Source: Terriglobales bacterium (GTDB lineage: Bacteria; Acidobacteriota; Terriglobia; Terriglobales; Acidobacteriaceae). From it: a stretch of 64,000 nucleotides of DNA. The position numbers were made by a program, and so were the translations under genes. The DNA lies in contig DATMAB010000010.1 of NCBI GenBank assembly GCA_035573675.1, forward strand, positions 1-64,000, in the 5' to 3' direction. The notes below the pieces were generated by a model. That model was not told the DNA's origin. It made no database searches and saw only the letters and a program-made list of their open reading frames with translations. Each line of letters opens with the position of its first letter. The stretch's first letter is position 1. Positions 45,023 through 54,366 of the stretch are shown here, piece by piece.

Positions 45023-47263
45023 TCAGGCCTGCCTTGCGACGCGCACCGGCGCGCCCGATTCCACGTATTCGTAGATGGCGGCGTTGGTGCAGACCTCGTA
45101 GTAGCTACGCGGCGTCCACTCCTTGAGGGAAAAATCGCGGGGATCGACGTGGGCGATACGGGCTTCGCGCACCACCAGGCGGTGGAACATGCCCGCACCC
45201 ACGGCCACCATCCCGCTATGGAGCCGGACGGTTTCGTTCTGCCAAAGAGTAGGAAGCTGAGTTTCGTGCAGTTCGAGCGAGATTTCCTGCTGGAGGCGGC
45301 GGAAGGCGGCTTCGTTGATGTGGATACCGCCGACGTTGTAGTGCAGCATGAGCTCTTCCGGTGCGCCGGCGGTCTCCACGTCCTCCACGGTCTGGAAGGA
45401 ATAGACGTTGAACAGGCCGCTCTCTGCGCCGAGCAGCTTGCGGGCGCCCTTGCTGCAGGACGAGAGGCGGTCGCTCTCGTTCAGGGCGCGGGAGATCATG
45501 ATGCGGTTGTTGCCGTCCATGAGATAGAGCGGGGCGGAGTCCTCGAAGCAGATGCCGATGCCCAGCTCCAGGATGGGCAGCCCCGCGGGCCGCGATTTCT
45601 GGTTGTAGGCCTGCACGATCTCCAGCATCTCGCGCGCCAGCACACAGGCCCGGGCCACGCAGTTGGAGGGCTCACCCTCGCGCCCGAACAGCGCCAGGAT
45701 GATGGCATCCCCTTCGATGAAGACCTTGCTGGCGCCGTACTTGGCGAGCAGCTTGTTCACCGGATCGTAGAAGTTGAGGCTGAAGTAGGAAGCCGGGTTC
45801 AGGCCGCGCTCCATGAGGGTGCGGGTGAGCGTGGTGGAATCGCGGACGTCGGCCTTGATAACGACGTGGTGGATGACCTTGTCCTCCACCGGCTTCTGCT
45901 CCTCGGCCAGCAGGAACTCGTAGAGGGTGCTGTTGATGGCAGAAAGCTCACGCAGCTTCTCGTTGGCCACCACGTTGACCGAGTCCATGGCGGAGGTGAG
46001 CGCCTCAAAGCGGCGCAGGTCGCGGTGGTAGCGCATGAAGTCGCCCAGGAAGCGGCCGGCCATCTTGGCGCGCTCCGCGCCCTTGCAGTTGCCCACACGC
46101 TTGACGGCGGCGTTGAGGCCGTCGGCAGAGATCTTACCGTGCTCCTCGAGCAGGGTCTCCACCCGTTTGCGCTCGGTGCGCGAAATGAGCGCGTTCTTGA
46201 GCTGCTGGGCGTTGATGGGGGGCGAGTACTGGGCCAGCAGCGGCACCGCCTCATAGGAGGCGATGACGTGGTCCATGACCTGCTGCTTTTCCAGCAGGTC
46301 CACCCAGGCGTGGAGCAGCGCTTTCTGCGACTTGCCGCGGGGCGTGGATTCATCGGGCGTGCCGCCGGCGGTGAGTTCCTGGGCATTTTCCGGGGCGCTG
46401 AAGAAGGGATCGAGGGCGCGGTCGTCGTCGGTACCGCCGTTGGCCGAGATGTTGAGCGAGCGCAGGAACTCGCAGCCGATCTCCAGCATGGTCTGGAAGC
46501 GGTCGGGATCGCGTTCGTAGTTGCCCAGCATGACGTAGTGTTCGGCGTTGAGATAGTCGTCGCGCCCGTCTTCGGTGAACAGCAGGCGGTTGAGCAGCAG
46601 ATCGTAGTGGGCGGCGCCGGCGGATTCGCCGAACAGGGAGCGCCGCGTGCGCGAGAGCGTTTCCTTCTCAATCTCGCGCAGGGTCTCGAACAGGTCCTGA
46701 CCCACGCGGCGCAACAGCGACTTCTTGCCGATCTGCAGGGCGGCAAAACGCTCGCGCATCTCCATGATGCGCGAGGGCTGATTGGGTCCTTCGTAGCCCT
46801 TGAGCTTGGTGCGGCAGCGCTCCAAGGTCTGGGTGAACTGGGCGTTGAGCTCGCTGCGCAGGAACTTGATGACGGCCAGGCGGGCCAGCAGGTCGATGGA
46901 GACGTTGTTCTCCGCCTTGGCCCGGTTCAGCGCCGCCAGATGCAGCTCCAGCAGGCTGCGCTTGAAGTCGGCCGGCTCGGCCTTGGGCTTGGCGGCCTCC
47001 GGAGGACGGAAGATGGAGGGAGGCCGGGAGAAGGAGACCTCTTCCGCTACTAGGTCCTGCACGTTGCCGTAGCGGACGATGAGGCGGGCGATGTGCTGGC
47101 GGGCGGTTTCGGCAAAGCGCGGGCTCAGAAAGACGTCGTGCCGCACGTTGTCCACGCCGGCCACCAGGCCCTCCAGACGCAGCGAGGGCGTGTAGGTGTT
47201 CAGGCTGAGTTCCTTGGCGTGGTCAGCCAGGCTGCCGCGTTGCAGGAATGAGAACGGCGACAT
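45023..47263 (-). CDS. Adenylate/guanylate cyclase-like protein with large novel N-terminus
   Basis: 746 residues. Residues about 470-600 resemble a class III nucleotidyl cyclase domain: IKADVRDSTTLTRTLMERGL (first metal Asp), FYDPVNKLLAKYGASKVFIE then GDAIILALFG (second Asp), then CVARACVLAREMLEIVQAYN. The first 460 residues are mainly helical, lack membrane segments and match nothing I recognise (RIMEMRERFAALQIGKKSLL, ALLHAWVDLLEKQQVMDHVI). A C-terminal domain of 120 residues follows the cyclase. Product (cAMP, cGMP or none) cannot be told. Convergent with DoxX. Confidence 0.78.
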   Translation of the reverse strand: MSPFSFLQRGSLADHAKELSLNTYTPSLRLEGLVAGVDNVRHDVFLSPRFAETARQHIARLIVRYGNVQDLVAEEVSFSRPPSIFRPPEAAKPKAEPADFKRSLLELHLAALNRAKAENNVSIDLLARLAVIKFLRSELNAQFTQTLERCRTKLKGYEGPNQPSRIMEMRERFAALQIGKKSLLRRVGQDLFETLREIEKETLSRTRRSLFGESAGAAHYDLLLNRLLFTEDGRDDYLNAEHYVMLGNYERDPDRFQTMLEIGCEFLRSLNISANGGTDDDRALDPFFSAPENAQELTAGGTPDESTPRGKSQKALLHAWVDLLEKQQVMDHVIASYEAVPLLAQYSPPINAQQLKNALISRTERKRVETLLEEHGKISADGLNAAVKRVGNCKGAERAKMAGRFLGDFMRYHRDLRRFEALTSAMDSVNVVANEKLRELSAINSTLYEFLLAEEQKPVEDKVIHHVVIKADVRDSTTLTRTLMERGLNPASYFSLNFYDPVNKLLAKYGASKVFIEGDAIILALFGREGEPSNCVARACVLAREMLEIVQAYNQKSRPAGLPILELGIGICFEDSAPLYLMDGNNRIMISRALNESDRLSSCSKGARKLLGAESGLFNVYSFQTVEDVETAGAPEELMLHYNVGGIHINEAAFRRLQQEISLELHETQLPTLWQNETVRLHSGMVAVGAGMFHRLVVREARIAHVDPRDFSLKEWTPRSYYEVCTNAAIYEYVESGAPVRVARQA

Positions 47264-47339
47264 GGGCCAGTGGCAAAGTGCCGGGCCAGCAATCTACCAC
47301 AAGAGTCCTCGGGTCATCTGGTCATCTGAAAGGACTGCC

Positions 47340-49046
47340 TCACGGGGCGGCTAAGGCCTTGCGGCTGGCCTTGCGGGCGGCCTCGAACTCGTCGCCGGGC
47401 AGCCACTCGACGCCCTGGCGCAGCAAAGCCGCTTTCCAGCCCAGGGTGAAGCCGAAGCGGGCCAGGGTTTGCAGCGTGGCGAAGTCCATGTCCTCCCGGT
47501 ACTCGTCGCCGGGCTGGTGGTAGCGCTTGGCGGTGTACTCGTCGCGCTGCTGGCGTCCCCATTCCAGGGTCTTTCCCTTGTACTTGAGGCCGGCTTCGAC
47601 TGAGAACCCGGGCACACCGACGCGGGCCAGGCTGAAGTGGTCGGAGCGATAGTAATAGCCGGCGGAGGGATTGGAATCGGGCACGATCTCCAGGCCGAAG
47701 CTCTCCGCCGTGGACTTGACCACGGGATAGAACGTGGTGCGCTCGGAACCCGAGACCTCGACCTGCTCGGGCTCGCCGCGCGGCGGGATGCCGTCGAAGT
47801 TCAGGTTCAGCACGATGCGGGCGGCGGGGATGGGCGGATGCTTGCCCAGGTATTCGGAGCCCAGCAGTCCCTGCTCCTCGGCGGTGACGGCGGCGAAGAG
47901 GATGGAGCGCCGCGGGCGCTCGGAGGCCTCCGCGAACACGCGCGCCATTTCCAGCAGGACGGCGCAGCCGCTGGCGTTATCCACGGCGCCGTTGAAGATG
48001 TTATCGCCCGCCATGCCGGGACGAATGCCCAGGTGGTCGTAATGCGCGGTGTAGATGACGGCCTGGTTGCGGTACGTGGCATCGGAGCCCTCGAGCTTCG
48101 CAATCACGTTGCTCGATTCGAAGCTGCGCACCTTGGTCAGGACGTGCGCCTTCAGGCGCAGCGGCAACTCGATGGGACGGAAGCTGCGCGCGCGGGCCTG
48201 CTGCATGAGTTCATCCACGTTCTTGCCGGCGGCGGCCAGCGCCTTGCGCGCCACGTCCAACTGGATCCAGGAAGCCGCCTTGAGCTTGGGACCGCTGGCT
48301 TTCAGGTCGGAGCGCTCCCCGGACCAGGAGTTGCGCACCACGTCCCAGCCGTAGCTGGCCATGTCGGTCTTGTGGATGAGGATGGCGCCCACGGCGCCGC
48401 GGCGCGCCGCCTCCTCGAACTTGTACGTCCAGCGTCCGTAATAGGTGAGCGCCGGCCCTTTGAAAAATCTGGGATCCTCAGAAGGCGGTTCGTTCACCAG
48501 CATGAGCAGCACTTTGCCCTTGAGGTCGGCGCCCTTGTAGTCGTCCCATCCGAACTCAGGGGCGGAGACGCCGTAGCCCACGAAGACCACGGGCGCGTCG
48601 ATGTGGGATTCGGTCACTTGCGTCTGGTCCATGATGACGTAGTCGTCGAGCATGGTGAGCTTCATCTCCGCGCCGGAGGCCGGAACGATGGCGAAGGTGG
48701 TCTGCGGCTCGGTGGTCAGGCCCACCAGCGGGACGCGCTGCATGAACGTGCCCTGGTCGCCGGCGGGCTTCAGACCGTAGGCGGCGAACTGCTCGGCGAT
48801 GTACCTGGCCGCAAGGTCGCCGCCGGGCTGGCCGGTGCCGCGCCCCTGCAGGCGGTCGTCGGCGAGGTAGCGGACGTGGGCTCGGATCTTCTCCGCGTCA
48901 ATGGCCTTCACCGCGCGGGCCACGGCGGGAGAAGGGTCGCGTTCCGCGCCCATAGCCTTGCGCTTCGAGCGCTGGCTCTGAGGGAAAGCCCCGACCGCCG
49001 GGACCAAGAGCAGAAGGGTGAACACAACGACCTTCAACATGCGCAT
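47340..49046 (-). CDS. M28-family zinc peptidase with PA domain
   Basis: Secreted aminopeptidase-type enzyme of 568 residues from ATG 49046. Signal peptide (LKVVVFTLLLLVPAVGA), then RYLADDRLQGRGTGQPGGDL, a PA insert (about 125-260), and the M28 core. Zinc ligands are visible: YTAHYDHLG (His), FNGAVDNASGCAVLLEMA (Asp), VTAEEQGLLGSEYL (Glu-Glu), LNLNFDGIP (Asp) and a late YHQPGDEY (His). A GAGG 9 bases upstream favours this ATG over the TTG five codons earlier. Probably periplasmic or extracellular; substrate unknown. Confidence 0.9.
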   Translation of the reverse strand: MRMLKVVVFTLLLLVPAVGAFPQSQRSKRKAMGAERDPSPAVARAVKAIDAEKIRAHVRYLADDRLQGRGTGQPGGDLAARYIAEQFAAYGLKPAGDQGTFMQRVPLVGLTTEPQTTFAIVPASGAEMKLTMLDDYVIMDQTQVTESHIDAPVVFVGYGVSAPEFGWDDYKGADLKGKVLLMLVNEPPSEDPRFFKGPALTYYGRWTYKFEEAARRGAVGAILIHKTDMASYGWDVVRNSWSGERSDLKASGPKLKAASWIQLDVARKALAAAGKNVDELMQQARARSFRPIELPLRLKAHVLTKVRSFESSNVIAKLEGSDATYRNQAVIYTAHYDHLGIRPGMAGDNIFNGAVDNASGCAVLLEMARVFAEASERPRRSILFAAVTAEEQGLLGSEYLGKHPPIPAARIVLNLNFDGIPPRGEPEQVEVSGSERTTFYPVVKSTAESFGLEIVPDSNPSAGYYYRSDHFSLARVGVPGFSVEAGLKYKGKTLEWGRQQRDEYTAKRYHQPGDEYREDMDFATLQTLARFGFTLGWKAALLRQGVEWLPGDEFEAARKASRKALAAP

Positions 49047-49155
49047 CAGGGGGAACCTCAATCGTGAGATGAACCTTCTATTCTATGCGATGCCCCGGCG
49101 TGGTTTGTGTTGGTTTCGGGCGGGACCCGCGGACCGCGGGTCAGTTCTTCGACCC

Positions 49156-49653
49156 TCAACCGGCCATGTAGTCGACGACTTCTTCCCCGGGCGCGAACAC
49201 CTGCGCTTTGGGGACGGCGGCGGCTGCGGCCAGCCGCTTGTTCAGTTCGTCGATCTCCGAGCGCAGCCAGCCTACCGTGACCTGTTCCACCCTGCCCTCC
49301 GGCGAGATAAAGAACAGCGAAGGCACGTTGGTGAGACCATAGGAGTTTGAGACCGGGTACGTGCGGGTGTCGTCGAGATAGAGAGGGAAAGTGATGCCGA
49401 ACTTCTCGGCAAACTGCGCTGTCTCCTCGCGCGGGTTCTGCGAGATGCCGACCACGGTTACCTTGTCGCTCGGGTAGGCTTGATAGAGCCGCTCGAGGAA
49501 GGGGAAAGTGTACTGGCAGGTGGGGCAGGAAACCTTGAAGAACGCCGCCAGCACGGGGCCGCGCTGGCGCGCCTCCGCCAGCGAGAAGCGGTCGCCATTC
49601 ATGCCCGGCAGCGAGATCTCCGGCGCCGGCTTTCCCTTGCCAATCGAACCCAT
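49156..49653 (-). CDS. TlpA/AhpC-like thioredoxin-fold protein
   Basis: 165 residues. GKPAPEISLPGMNGDRFSLA opens the AhpC-TSA fold and the redox site is FKVSCPTCQYTFPFLE (CPTC, a CxxC). VPSLFFISPEGRVEQVTVGW carries the cis-Pro region. No signal peptide is visible, so it may be cytoplasmic. A clear GGGAGG site lies upstream of ATG 49653, with TAAAAT as a possible -10 (minus strand, near 49675). It follows mutY on the same strand, about 50 bp apart, with no obvious functional tie. Confidence 0.85.
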   Translation of the reverse strand: MGSIGKGKPAPEISLPGMNGDRFSLAEARQRGPVLAAFFKVSCPTCQYTFPFLERLYQAYPSDKVTVVGISQNPREETAQFAEKFGITFPLYLDDTRTYPVSNSYGLTNVPSLFFISPEGRVEQVTVGWLRSEIDELNKRLAAAAAVPKAQVFAPGEEVVDYMAG

Positions 49654-49705
49654 TTTGCAGCCTCCCTGACTATTTTAGTTCGATGACGCCGAACCGTCTG
49701 CGGCT

Positions 49706-50689
49706 TCAGCTTTCGAGCAGGCCTGTGTTTCGGAGGATCTTGCGGGTCAGGCCGGTGAGGGGGAGCGAGGCCAGACGCGAGCGCGGGATCCAGCGCCCGC
49801 CTCCAGGGCGCGTTCCATCGAGCGCCACCACGCGCACGGTGTAGTCGGTGCTGGTGATGGCATGGCGCAGCATGGCCAGGACCGCCGGCACAGCGGCTTG
49901 GTTCTGCGCAATTTCCGGGAGTTCCCACATTCCCGGCATCAGGGATGCCCGTTCGGGACGCCGCATCAGGTAGACGGCCCGTGGGGTGACGGCCAGGCCG
50001 TACGCGATCTGCCTCTTCCGGCGGCGCAGCCGCGGCGCCGGCTCCAGCGCGCCCCGCGTCCGGCACCAGGCCGCCAGCGGACACGCGGCACAGAGCGGCA
50101 CTCGCGGCAGGCACACCGTGGCGCCCAGCTCCATCATCGCCTGGTTGAAGTCGCCGGGACGGTGCTGGGAAATGAGTTCTCCCGCGGCCTCCCAGAGGGA
50201 GGCATGGGCGCCCTTGCCGGGAGCGCCCAGCAGGCGGCGCAACACGCGTTCTACGTTGCCGTCCACCACGGCGGCGGGCTCGCCGAAAGCGATGCTGGCG
50301 ATGGCGGCAGCCGTGTAGCGCCCGATGCCGGGAAGCGCGCGTAGTTCCGCCGCCGAGCGCGGGAAGCGCCCGCCACGCTCGCGCACCAGCAGGCGCGCGG
50401 CGCGGTGCATCGTGCGCGCCCGACGGTAGTAACCCAGGCCGCTCCAGGCGGCCAGTACATCCGCCCTCCGCGCCGCTGCCAGGGCGCGCAGATTAGGGAA
50501 GCGCCGCAGGAAGTCACGGTAGCGCTCCTGCACCACAGCCACGCGCGTCTGTTGCAGCATGATCTCGGAAACCCAGACGCGATACGGGTGGCGCGCACGC
50601 CGCCAGGGCAGGTCGCGCCGGTTCCGGTCATACCAGGCCAGCAGCTGGGCGCGCAGGCGAGGCACGACGCGGACAGGGGGGCGGGCCAT
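49706..50689 (-). CDS. mutY: Adenine DNA glycosylase MutY
   Basis: Removes A mispaired with 8-oxoguanine. 327 residues from ATG 50689: HhH-GPD domain with SEIMLQQTRVAVVQERYRDF (contains the catalytic Glu), LPGIGRYTAAAIASIAFGEP and VDGNVERVLRRLL; the [4Fe-4S] cluster CLPRVPLCAACPLAAWC (C-x6-C-x2-C-x5-C); and a shortened NUDIX-like 8-oxoG recognition domain. The catalytic Asp is in PGDFNQAMMELG. A TACTGT -10-like box ends 6 nt before this ATG, pointing to leaderless expression. The frame upstream is not MutY-like. Confidence 0.94.
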   Translation of the reverse strand: MARPPVRVVPRLRAQLLAWYDRNRRDLPWRRARHPYRVWVSEIMLQQTRVAVVQERYRDFLRRFPNLRALAAARRADVLAAWSGLGYYRRARTMHRAARLLVRERGGRFPRSAAELRALPGIGRYTAAAIASIAFGEPAAVVDGNVERVLRRLLGAPGKGAHASLWEAAGELISQHRPGDFNQAMMELGATVCLPRVPLCAACPLAAWCRTRGALEPAPRLRRRKRQIAYGLAVTPRAVYLMRRPERASLMPGMWELPEIAQNQAAVPAVLAMLRHAITSTDYTVRVVALDGTRPGGGRWIPRSRLASLPLTGLTRKILRNTGLLES

Positions 50690-50782
50690 AGACGCACAGT
50701 ATGCCTGAGCCGCGCGCCGGCATGTAACAATCAAACAAGAAGGCCGGCACCAGGCCGGCCTGCGTTTCAAGTACAAACTGCA

Positions 50783-51367
50783 CTACTGCGGTGGTGCTTC
50801 TCCTTCCGGCTTCTTGCCGGAGCCAGCCGCGGCCGCGGCCTTCTCGGCTTCCTCGCGCTTGGCGCGATAGGCGGCCAGGTTCTCTTTGGAGCGTTGCAGC
50901 GATTCCTGGTAGAGATTGCGGCGGAACTCGCTGGTCTCGGTCTCCAGTTGTTTTTCCAGCTTCTCGATGTTCTTCTGGACCGCGGCTTCGTCGGCCTTGG
51001 CCCTCTCCAGGGCCGCCTTGGCTTCCTCAGCCTCGGGAGAAGGAGCTGCGGCTTCGCCCTCGGGTTTCGTCGCTGCCGCCTCAGACCCCGCGGGCGCCTC
51101 GGTAGCCGCTCCGGCGCTGGAGCCCGCTGGCGCTGCCGCAGTTGCTTGCGCTGCCGACTCCGAGCCCGGAGGCGCCTTGGGCAGGTCCTCCGAGCCATAC
51201 ACCTTCTTGGACTTCGTGGCGTCCTGCTGCGCCTTCTTTTCCTTGTTGCGTCGCGCCAGCTCGCCCAGCGACGGCTGGTCCTGGTTCTGGGCCAGGGCCG
51301 GGAAGCACAACGCCAGGCACGCCAGTGCGGCCAGTAGCGTGCGAGTCAATCGGGGAAGAATCATCAT
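50783..51367 (-). CDS. Exported coiled-coil protein at the end of the pilin operon
   Basis: 194 residues with a signal peptide (LTRTLLAALACLALCFPALA), an Ala/Pro/Glu-rich disordered middle (about 55-115), then a long helix with coiled-coil character (AKADEAAVQKNIEKLEKQLE, EFRRNLYQESLQRSKENLAA). No known domain. The start lies 6 bp after the stop of the PilX-like gene, so it is probably the last gene of the minor-pilin operon. It might serve as a pilus assembly or envelope factor, by context only. Confidence 0.65.
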   Translation of the reverse strand: MMILPRLTRTLLAALACLALCFPALAQNQDQPSLGELARRNKEKKAQQDATKSKKVYGSEDLPKAPPGSESAAQATAAAPAGSSAGAATEAPAGSEAAATKPEGEAAAPSPEAEEAKAALERAKADEAAVQKNIEKLEKQLETETSEFRRNLYQESLQRSKENLAAYRAKREEAEKAAAAAGSGKKPEGEAPPQ

Positions 51368-51373
51368 GACCTC

Positions 51374-52903
51374 CTAATAATGGACCTCGCGGTAGGCGAT
51401 GATCGTCGGTGGTTGCGGCGCCTGCTTCTGTTGCAGCGCGCACAGGTCGTAATTGATCACGGCGCTGCCGCCCAGTACGGTATTGTCCAGCGACTGCTGG
51501 CCGGCCAGCACCGCCCCTACGATGTTGGTAGGGTTCGCGCCGCCGCCTGTGAAGGCCACCACGCCTTTCACCAGGATCAAGCCGTAGAACTGCAGGCCGC
51601 CGTTGATCTCCAGGTCGCCATCCACCACTAAGATGCCCGCTCCGGAAGCCGCGTTGGTCAGCTTGAGATCGCCGGGAACGTACGTGATCTGGTTGACCAC
51701 CCCGATCGGGTTGCTGGGGTCAGCCGGAGGAAAAGGACTGGGCAAGCCGCCAAACTGCTGGTCTGGGTGCGTGCCGCAATCGGCAGGCGAGCCGGAACAA
51801 GTATAGTTGTATGGCGGGCCAGTCACGTTCACCGCGGTAGGATTGCCGCCGAAGGTCTCGACCATGGACGGGATGTCGTAGAACCAGGGCTGGTTCTGCG
51901 CGATGGGCGGATCGGGACCTGCAATGACAGTCTCCGATGAATTCGGATTGTCCACCGTCTGCGACGAGTAGATGGCCCATTTGCTCTTGTCACAGATCTT
52001 TCCGGGGCGATCCACACAATCGGTCTTTTTCACTCCTTTCACGACCGTCGTGGTACATAGGCACGAGCACTGGTCGTAGCCATTCACTGTGAGTTGTCCG
52101 CTCAGGCTGACGTGGTCCTGCGAATCCACGGCGGCGTTGGTGATCATGGGCGGCTGTTCCGCCACTTCCATCTGCACCATGCGGCGCGCGCCGGTGCGCG
52201 TGACCGCCAGCGCGGTCAGCACGTACACCGGGCGCATGTACATGAATTGCGGCGGCGGCGGGTCCGAAGAGCAGGTCGCGTATCCGGCCGGCAGCACTTT
52301 TTCGTTCAGGCCGTCAAAACAGACCTGCGTGTCATAGGTACCGGCGTTCGCGCCCCCATCCACGTAGTACGGATCGCCGGTGCGGTTGGCCTTGGCGGTG
52401 ATGCGCACCCACTTGTACTCCAGCGCGGCGGCGCTGCTGTTGAAAGGCGCGTCGCTGGCCAGGAACGGCGCGTACACGCCCGGCGAGGAGGCGGCCGTGG
52501 TGCACTGCTTGCCGGGACCCGGGTTGGTCATGCCCAGGCCGGACAGGTTCTCATGGCAGAGCTGGGTGTCGAAGTAGCGGCTGCCCGGCACGTTGGGCGT
52601 TACCGTCTCTCCCGTGGCGGGATTGGTCACATAGATGACCGAACCGGCCATCGGCGGCAGCCCGGCCGGCCCGGTGATCCGGTGAGCGCCGGTGTTGCTG
52701 ACGGTCATGCGCTCGCGCACCTCCGCCAGGCCCGCCTGGGCGGCAAAGAAGGCGCGCTGCTGCTCCCGGTAGTTGAGATTAATGCTGGTCTCGGTGTCGG
52801 ACATGTACATCAGCCCGATTGCGATAGCCGAAAGCAGCATCATGGCGAACAGCGCCATCAGCAGCGCCACGCCCCGTTCCCCCTCACTACGATGCGGTTT
52901 CAT
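51374..52903 (-). CDS. PilX-like minor pilin/pilus assembly protein
   Basis: 509 residues. The N-terminus GERGVALLMALFAMMLLSAI is a PilX-type pre-pilin segment, followed by YREQQRAFFAAQAGLAEVRE as in PilX-like proteins. Much longer than classical PilX (about 200). The large C-terminal part contains CSCLCTTTVVKGVKKTDC, GKICDKSKWAIYSS, and a region ending in DGDLEINGGLQFYGLILVKG (bactofilin-like or beta-helix-like), suggesting an adhesive or priming role at the pilus tip. Operon with upstream minor pilins (11 bp gap). Confidence 0.8.
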   Translation of the reverse strand: MKPHRSEGERGVALLMALFAMMLLSAIAIGLMYMSDTETSINLNYREQQRAFFAAQAGLAEVRERMTVSNTGAHRITGPAGLPPMAGSVIYVTNPATGETVTPNVPGSRYFDTQLCHENLSGLGMTNPGPGKQCTTAASSPGVYAPFLASDAPFNSSAAALEYKWVRITAKANRTGDPYYVDGGANAGTYDTQVCFDGLNEKVLPAGYATCSSDPPPPQFMYMRPVYVLTALAVTRTGARRMVQMEVAEQPPMITNAAVDSQDHVSLSGQLTVNGYDQCSCLCTTTVVKGVKKTDCVDRPGKICDKSKWAIYSSQTVDNPNSSETVIAGPDPPIAQNQPWFYDIPSMVETFGGNPTAVNVTGPPYNYTCSGSPADCGTHPDQQFGGLPSPFPPADPSNPIGVVNQITYVPGDLKLTNAASGAGILVVDGDLEINGGLQFYGLILVKGVVAFTGGGANPTNIVGAVLAGQQSLDNTVLGGSAVINYDLCALQQKQAPQPPTIIAYREVHY

Positions 52904-52914
52904 GACAGTTCTCC

Positions 52915-53757
52915 CTAGTTCTGTAGCCGGGCGGAAGCCGTGAGCGAGACTGCGGGACGCATCAGCGTCTGCGGATCGGGCGTCGCCGCCAGCACATTCA
53001 TGGTTACCCGGATGGTACGGATGTTCTTGAGGGCCGTGGGATTGGTGTTGATGTCGACGGGCAGCGTGACCGCAAACCCGTTACGGTCAAACGCCTGGAA
53101 GACGGGCTGCGTCATGTAGGGGCCATAGACCGTGTCGTTGGAGATGCTGGTCACTCCCGTGGCCGACGCGTAGGGGCTGGTGGAGGAACAGGCTCCGCCC
53201 AGCGGGTTGGGAAAGCAAATGGAACGCGAGCCATTGGGGCCGGTCCCGCCGGAGCCTCCGCTGTTCACGATGTTGCCCACCATGCCGAAATAGCTGGTGG
53301 GCTGGCTCAAGGGTGAGGTCCCGTGGATCTTGATCACCTGGCTGCGGCGGATCGTGCACGGACAGGTGCCGCCGGGACCGGTCGCCAGCGTGTAGCGGAT
53401 GCTGTCCACCTGGCCATCGCCGTCCACATCCGCTTCAAAGACGATGTCGCTGTTGCTCACCGACACCAGCCCGGCCGCCACCCGGCGGTCGTTGATCTTG
53501 GGGTTGAGCGTGATGGCGCCGGGCTCGTACATCTTCAGCCCAGGATACCCGGCCTGGTGCAGGTCGCGCACGAAGCGGTCCATGAAGTTGCGCGCCTCCT
53601 GGAACACGTCCAGCTTGGCTTCCTCGGTGCGGAATCGCTGCTGCACCCGGATAATCTCGCGGAAGACCACGCCCATGACGATGCTCAGGATGGCGATGAC
53701 GGTCAACAGCTCGATCAGCGAGAAGCCTCGCTCGTTGCTTGCCCGATGGTGTGCCAT
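52915..53757 (-). CDS. PilW-like minor pilin
   Basis: 280 residues. The class III signal is SNERGFSLIELLTVIAILSI, with G/F cleavage site and Glu at +5. The next helix (RVQQRFRTEEAKLDVFQEAR, FMDRFVRDLHQAGYPGL) is the standard pilin spine. The C-terminus is an extended, Gly-rich globular part with CPCTIRRS and a short Cys pair (SICFPNPLGGACSS). It belongs to the co-directional set FimT, PilV, PilW, PilX with 8-13 bp gaps. Minor pilins prime assembly and sit at the tip of type IV pili. Confidence 0.85.
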   Translation of the reverse strand: MAHHRASNERGFSLIELLTVIAILSIVMGVVFREIIRVQQRFRTEEAKLDVFQEARNFMDRFVRDLHQAGYPGLKMYEPGAITLNPKINDRRVAAGLVSVSNSDIVFEADVDGDGQVDSIRYTLATGPGGTCPCTIRRSQVIKIHGTSPLSQPTSYFGMVGNIVNSGGSGGTGPNGSRSICFPNPLGGACSSTSPYASATGVTSISNDTVYGPYMTQPVFQAFDRNGFAVTLPVDINTNPTALKNIRTIRVTMNVLAATPDPQTLMRPAVSLTASARLQN

Positions 53758-53770
53758 GGTATGTGCCTCG

Positions 53771-54358
53771 CTAAAAGCCTGCGATAGTGCGCAGGGTCAC
53801 CGGGCGCGCGAAATACTGCAGCTGCTGCGGCCCGCCTGCGCGCGCCCCGATCTGCCGCGCCGACACCGTCACCAGCTTGGAGAAGGCGCTGATGCGCCGG
53901 ATGTTCCAGCGCACGTCGTAGGTGGCCTGCGTACCGCCGGCGCCGCAGGCCACGAACTCCATCTTGTAGCCCACCGGAACGCTGGCGTAGAGCTGCGTGA
54001 AGTCGATGCTGCCGGTGCTGTTGTCCACGTTGGCTCCCGCCTGGTCGCCCGGATTCGGACCCACGGCGGTGGCGATGGTCCAGGTCTGCGGCCCACCGGC
54101 CGAAGCCGGCCTGCAGTCCACTACGCTGATGGGCGCGCCCACCACCACCGATTGCGCCGCCGCCGTCTCGGTGACCATCTGCGAAAGCGCCGTGGCGGTG
54201 GTGTCCAGCTTGTTGCGGTTGTTGCTGGCGATGGCGGTCGAGATCAGGATCATGGTGGCCATGAACCCCACCGTCATCACCACCATGGCGATCATCAGCT
54301 CGATCAGCGACATGCCCGCTTCGCGCGGCTCTTCAACCGGACGTCTGCTCGCTCGCAT
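53771..54358 (-). CDS. PilV-like minor pilin
   Basis: 195 residues from ATG 54358, preceded by a good AGGAGG. EAGMSLIELMIAMVVMTVGF is a type IV prepilin segment (G/M cleavage, Glu at +5). The helical spine continues with ASNNRNKLDTTATALSQMVT. The globular head is small and carries one Cys pair. A longer frame upstream overlaps FimT and is not pilin-like. Located between FimT and PilW in the operon. Confidence 0.83.
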   Translation of the reverse strand: MRASRRPVEEPREAGMSLIELMIAMVVMTVGFMATMILISTAIASNNRNKLDTTATALSQMVTETAAAQSVVVGAPISVVDCRPASAGGPQTWTIATAVGPNPGDQAGANVDNSTGSIDFTQLYASVPVGYKMEFVACGAGGTQATYDVRWNIRRISAFSKLVTVSARQIGARAGGPQQLQYFARPVTLRTIAGF

Positions 54359-54366
54359 AGCGCCTC

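Noticed and set aside
44957-47053. 698-codon plus-strand frame opposite the cyclase-like gene
   Set aside because: It is the antisense of a GC-rich gene and encodes Val/Gly/His/Gln-rich sequence without domains. The minus strand has the cyclase motifs.
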